From contig JALGAS010000009.1 of assembly GCA_023078685.1 (NCBI GenBank), positions 124,001 to 188,000 of the forward strand: DNA of 64,000 nt, read 5' to 3'. A program made the position numbers and the translations under genes. The stretch's first letter is position 1. Each line of letters begins with the position of its first letter. The DNA comes from Neopestalotiopsis rosae (Eukaryota > Ascomycota > Sordariomycetes > Amphisphaeriales > Sporocadaceae). The notes under the pieces were generated by a model. It was given only the letters and a program-made list of their open reading frames with translations. It did not search any database and had not been told where the DNA came from. Of this stretch, positions 59,723 to 64,000 are shown piece after piece.

Positions 59723-62700
59723 GCCACCATTGAATTTGCGTTGATGATTACAAGGAGAAGGGAAGCACGAGAGGCTGACTGGCCGAGAGTAAGCGAGAAG
59801 GTAATTGGAATCTGGGGAAGAAAACACGAATATTGCAGGCTGACTGGCTCGGCGAATGTCCGATGACCTACCTACTGACCTACTGCACTTTTACAGTACC
59901 AGCGCCATCACCAGAACCGTTGGTAATGTGGCTGCAGCTCCCCGCGTTGTGCCTTGACTATCTGCGGTTGGCGGACCGAAACTCCCATTCGCTCGCATGC
60001 CGACAATGATCAAAATCCGGCGAGTTGATTGGTGGGACTAGCGACACGTCAAGTCCACGAACCAATCCCGAGCATGCTTCGTCCCAACTAGCATATGTAT
60101 GGCCGTCCTTCCAGTTGATCTCGCTGTCAATGAGCCATGATTTCAACTCTGGGCGAGAGGAAGTTTGGTTTGCCTGACCCTACTGCCTCCCTCATTGCCT
60201 ACCTGAAGGGGCGCATTGACCTCTCTGCTCTTTGGCGGCCCTCCTGTCCTGCTGTCCCGCTCACGTTGTGGCTGGACCAAATTCAGCACTGCACCCAAGC
60301 CTGCTCAGTGAGGGGAAATGCCCTTCTTGGGTCGAGGGCAGCTCCATACTGTGCCATACCTCCAGGTACTCAGCGTTGCATTGTCAGGATCACCGAAAGG
60401 GGCGAGACACGGCACGGTTCGACGATCCGCTAGCCCCACGCCAGCGCCAGGCCCAGGGTTGACTTACAGCACATGGGCCCCAACGATGCGATTTTCTGGT
60501 TGATGGCGGACACGAACCAAACTTTTGAAAAAGCATGTTCCATCAAAATAATCTAGTTGGCCCACAATCTCACGAACGACATGTTCCGCCTTGCCGCTTC
60601 CAGGATTATTGCAGCTGGACGAACAGGCAGGTGGGCAGGCGGGCGGTCAGACACAACGCCATTATGACCTGGCCTCACTAAACACATCAAAAGACTGACG
60701 GCTACCTACTGGCCATACCCTGATTCAGAGGTTGGGCCATGATGTTAGTGAGACCTGGGGAAAGTCATTTTGGTCCCCCTCTGCGTCGATGCAGCGGCAC
60801 GCGTGCGGTGCAACAGCTGCAGGTACTCTAGAGTGCGACCCTTGCCAGCAATACGGCTCGTCAGACCTGCTATAGCGGGCGTCGTATAGCAGCAAGCTTG
60901 GGTCATTCAACGGCCACGGCTTTGAAGCATCCCGAACTGATTCGAAGATATGCATTGTCGACATTATGGATCGGATGCAGGTAGGATATTACTCCAGCTC
61001 GAGATGAGAAGCATGGATGAGCATTTCTTAGCCACTTGCTCTAGTCCTGCAAGCCCGAGCATTGTTAGGACCACGCACCGGATTCAGCACCGTTATTACC
61101 AAATTGTTCGGACAAAAATCTTTCGCCGATGATAACTTGGCGGATACTGGACCGAAATTCCACGTATAACTTTTCTGCGCCCGGTCCGACTGGCGTGAGA
61201 AAAACAGAGAGGAGCCATCGTGACTGGATCCATCGTGACTAGATGCAGTATCAAGGTACGAATTCATTGAACAGACCTCACATATCCCAGAGCCTGGAAC
61301 GATCATTTCCCGCGGTAGGCCGGCAGTCCCCAACGTGCAGACAACATTAAAATGGTAAGGACTATGTCATGCCGTGTAAAGAGGCGAGGCAAGCGGCCGC
61401 TTTCTGCTGACCCTGATACTTGATCTCCGAGTAAAGACATCTGTATAAGCACATGTTGATGAGTTAATAATACGGAACGCTCAAACACGATGGCACAAAG
61501 CTTGCATGATGGTATCCTGCTGATGAGTTGTCCGGTGTCATTTCCTTGATACAAGCTGATCGCCGCCGAGAGAACGCCTACAGTAAACGGTCATTTGTGT
61601 CTGATTCGATATAACCGACAATACCTCTAATCATGATCGTCGTCCCAACTAAGGAGTCTATTCACAAGTAGTCAACACCACAGCACGGCATTGCCTCAAG
61701 CAAGGCACCGTGAGAGACTTCCCGTGGTGATCATATCGGGAGATGGGGATAGATGGATTGCATTGCCTCCTACGTGTGGTCGTGTATTTACTACATGAGT
61801 CTGATTCGCTTCTCGAGTCACTTTGCTATCCGGTAGTCCTATGCACAACTTGAGTACGGCAGAGAGAACGGCAAGACCGAGATCTCAGACTCTAATATGC
61901 GTCAAGAAGAAGCTGCGCCGAAAGTGGAAAGTGCTTTGGTCGAGTCCCTGTTGGCAAACAAGGGCCAAGACTTTCTGATACGCGCAGTTACGGGATCAAT
62001 CAATAACTACTTGTTTTTGATGATTTGCTTACCATATAGATATGCCTACTGCGCGAATGGGAGACAACGTGGCGGTGATCAATTAATGTATTTTGCTGTC
62101 TGTCAATTTCAAGAGATGCAATGCCACTTCTCGGCTCCGTATTGTTGCTTATACCCCGGATTCTCGGAGAATATGCAGTCTACCCCCCCAACTTCATCCT
62201 AGCTGCCATGCGCATCAACTCCGACGGTGCATTCTAGATACTCCCTAATATCGACGTTTTGTGCTAGCCGGAGACTTGTTCATGCCATATGGGATGGATA
62301 GGTGAACGGGTGCAACCATGGATAGCGGTGTCGCCACCCTAATTCGGTCATCCTCCGCGGTTGAGGCTCAGGGTCGACTCGGCAGAAGGTGATAACGGAG
62401 ATACACCTATTTGACAAGAGCGTCTGCCCTACGGATCAACGGAAGCTGCAGTTGGTGCAAAGGGTTCATCATTGGTGACGCTAAAGAATGCCTTCCAGAT
62501 AGTCCGTGGAGGTCATGATTTTCTACGGTGATTCTTTCTTCGAAGCTCACTTCTTTCTGATCGGCTTGGAATCACCGATCCTTTCCTTCATGGGACGATC
62601 GCCGGCGGCATGATATTGTGGACAGCGATCGACAGCCTCGTGCTACAAATGTGCATCAACGATCATGTTCAGATGACTATTCTAACAGGCAACAATGTCA

Positions 62701-63550
62701 TGTGTATAGGGTGAGCGTAATATAGCTATGCACAAACCCCATCCGATCTCACCCCAGGCTCGCCAGGCTGCGCTCAACTCTTGGACGACACGAGTTCAGT
62801 GAGCAGCCTTGCATCACTCTGACCAAGAGCCCGCTCTTTCGACCGCGTCGTTCTTGCATGAGGTTGCTCTTATCATGGGGAAATCTGTTACAGCTAGAAG
62901 ATTGTATCGTGACCATGAAGCTCAACAATGGTACCCACGGTCTCACTCGCCCTCTTGTGCAGGACCCTTTACACAAATGCCGAGCACTTGACGTTGCTTT
63001 GGCTAGATAGTATGCACTGCAGATCCACGGCCGTCTGGGGGATCTTCGATTAGCCTTTTTTTCTTCTTCTTTCCTTTTGAAAATGCAACTCAACATCCAT
63101 GACTGAACTCTTGAACTAAAATACTGTCCTGTCATGCCGTGATAAGCCAGAGAGCCCTTGTGGTTGGTCTTTCTTATCGGCCGATCAAACGGCAGCTGGA
63201 TCTTGTTTGACGGATTGATCTTCGTCCGAACTTGAATTCGGACAAAAAAGACTTCGGACTTTCAGGCACCCCACGTTTTTTCGAATCATGCTTAACAGGA
63301 TTTACCCCGAAAAAGAATTCTACGATAGGTATGCATGTTGTTTCGGGGTCCTTGGTGGGGCATTATAGTGGTTTCTCATACTCAATTGCCGGCAATCCTT
63401 GTGAACCGTCTATGACACACCTTCCACTATGGGTTCATTTTACCACTTTTTACTCTGGGAAAGTCGGGCAAAAAGAAAAATACTGAATATCAGAAAATGA
63501 ATCATTCCAGCTTCAAAAACTTTTTTTCTTCTTCCTTCAATTTCCGAAAG

Positions 63551-64000
63551 TCAGATAAACCCTACTGACACTGAAAGCTTGGCAGCATTATTCAGGGGAG
63601 AGGTTTGAGAGGGTGTGGTAACACACAAACATTCTGGAAGGTGGGCAGGGTATGGTGGTATGTCTGTGCCATTCAAAACAACGCCTCCAGGGGTTATAGG
63701 ACGGAATGAGCACTCCTTGCGAAGGAACTTGCCGTTGATACTCTCAAATTGTATCTCCACTTCCTTCTTTTTCGGTGTGCTATCTTGTATTCTTGTTCCT
63801 CGAACCCATGCATCGCAATTCTTTTGTATCCCCATCTTGATAAGGACCTTCATGAGATGATTCAAGAACTCAAGCGGAAACCCCCCAATAGTCGCGCTGG
63901 TTGGCCTGGGCGGCCGGACGTTTTGGAGGCACGGCTGATGAACTAACATCAGACGAACTGACAAAAGTCGGGCGGCACGCGCGCGCGGTGCGAGCGTTCG
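63551..64000 (-). CDS. possible 3' exon of an unknown gene running off the right edge (weak)
   Basis: The minus frame stays open from the right edge to the stop at 63551 (about 149 codons). It contains GGFPLEFLNHLMKVLIKMG, EVEIQFESINGKFLRKECSF and PPYPAHLPECLC, which look more protein-like than neighbouring frames. There is no ATG near the edge that is clearly a start, so it may be the end of a gene outside the window, or a chance frame. No family recognised. Confidence 0.28.
   Translation of the reverse strand, partial: RTLAPRARAARLLSVRLMLVHQPCLQNVRPPRPTSATIGGFPLEFLNHLMKVLIKMGIQKNCDAWVRGTRIQDSTPKKKEVEIQFESINGKFLRKECSFRPITPGGVVLNGTDIPPYPAHLPECLCVTTPSQTSPLNNAAKLSVSVGFI

Larger units (their letters stand above)
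55949..64000. other. 8 kb gene-poor region upstream of xlnR
   Basis: The part next to xlnR (to about 57.4 kb) should hold its leader and promoter. It has GCGGGG and CTGGGG sites (about 57182 and 57549) that fit the CreA consensus SYGGRG, and a GGCTAG on the minus strand at about 57891. Beyond it, open frames such as 56354-56866 minus, 61028-61554 minus and 62749-63135 minus have no recognisable features or splice-supported extension. A short direct repeat (ATCGTGACT) occurs at about 61217-61244. Two weak candidates are listed separately. I see no tRNA, transposase or gene cluster. Confidence 0.45.

Noticed and set aside
27000..64000. Secondary-metabolite cluster or CRISPR array
   Set aside because: No PKS, NRPS or terpene synthase and no regularly spaced direct repeats; the NmrA-like and hydrolase genes stand alone.

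Overview
The window is nuclear DNA of a filamentous ascomycete, most likely a Sordariomycete and probably Hypocreales. The evidence is short introns of 42-80 bases with GTRNGT donors and CTRAC/CTAAT branch sites, fungus-only families (XlnR/Xyr1 activator, BCK1-type MAPKKK, rhodopsin-domain membrane protein, DUF6594-like protein, NmrA-like protein), and AT-rich islands next to dead genes with C-to-T stop codons, as repeat-induced point mutation (RIP) leaves. The order assignment is inference.

Layout. 1-11 kb is conserved housekeeping, all on the minus strand: the 5' end of the TFIIH helicase RAD25/SSL2 (runs off the left edge), the pseudouridine synthase PUS7, and the cell-wall-integrity MAPKKK BCK1. 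At 12.9-17.9 kb on the plus strand lies a large multi-exon gene that combines an HExxH zincin-like motif with three cytochrome-b5-like domains. A GH5 subfamily 12-like glycosylceramidase/steryl glucosidase (18.3-20.7 kb, minus) diverges from the exosome cofactor SKI3 (21.9-26.2 kb, plus). An intron-containing tRNA-Arg(ACG) follows at 26.85 kb.

27-37 kb is a secretome-rich stretch: a tannase/feruloyl esterase, an NmrA-like NAD(P)-binding protein, a secreted SGNH/GDSL esterase, a small secreted protein and a small beta-trefoil-like protein. 37.4-43.5 kb is an accessory, decayed island. It holds a hypothetical gene with an in-frame stop, a RIP-damaged relic that looks like a DUF3435/Crypton-type tyrosine recombinase (the family of Starship 'captains'), an AT-rich island, a frameshifted RRM/cysteine-motif pseudogene, and a DEAH-box helicase broken in two with its C-terminal half inverted across a second AT-rich island.

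43.4-53 kb carries a rhodopsin-domain membrane protein, an alpha/beta hydrolase, a bZIP transcription factor, and a head-to-head pair: a protein with an NLR-style N-terminus and a retropepsin-like DTG domain, and a DUF6594-like membrane protein. 53.0-55.9 kb is the XlnR/Xyr1-type master activator of (hemi)cellulase genes. About 8 kb upstream of it (55.95-64 kb) has no convincing gene.

In functional terms, XlnR/Xyr1, the tannase/feruloyl esterase and the GDSL esterase all point to plant cell-wall use. They are scattered rather than clustered, so a shared regulon is only a hypothesis. The least understood items are the zincin-b5 protein, the NLR-like/DUF6594 pair and the decayed mobile island.
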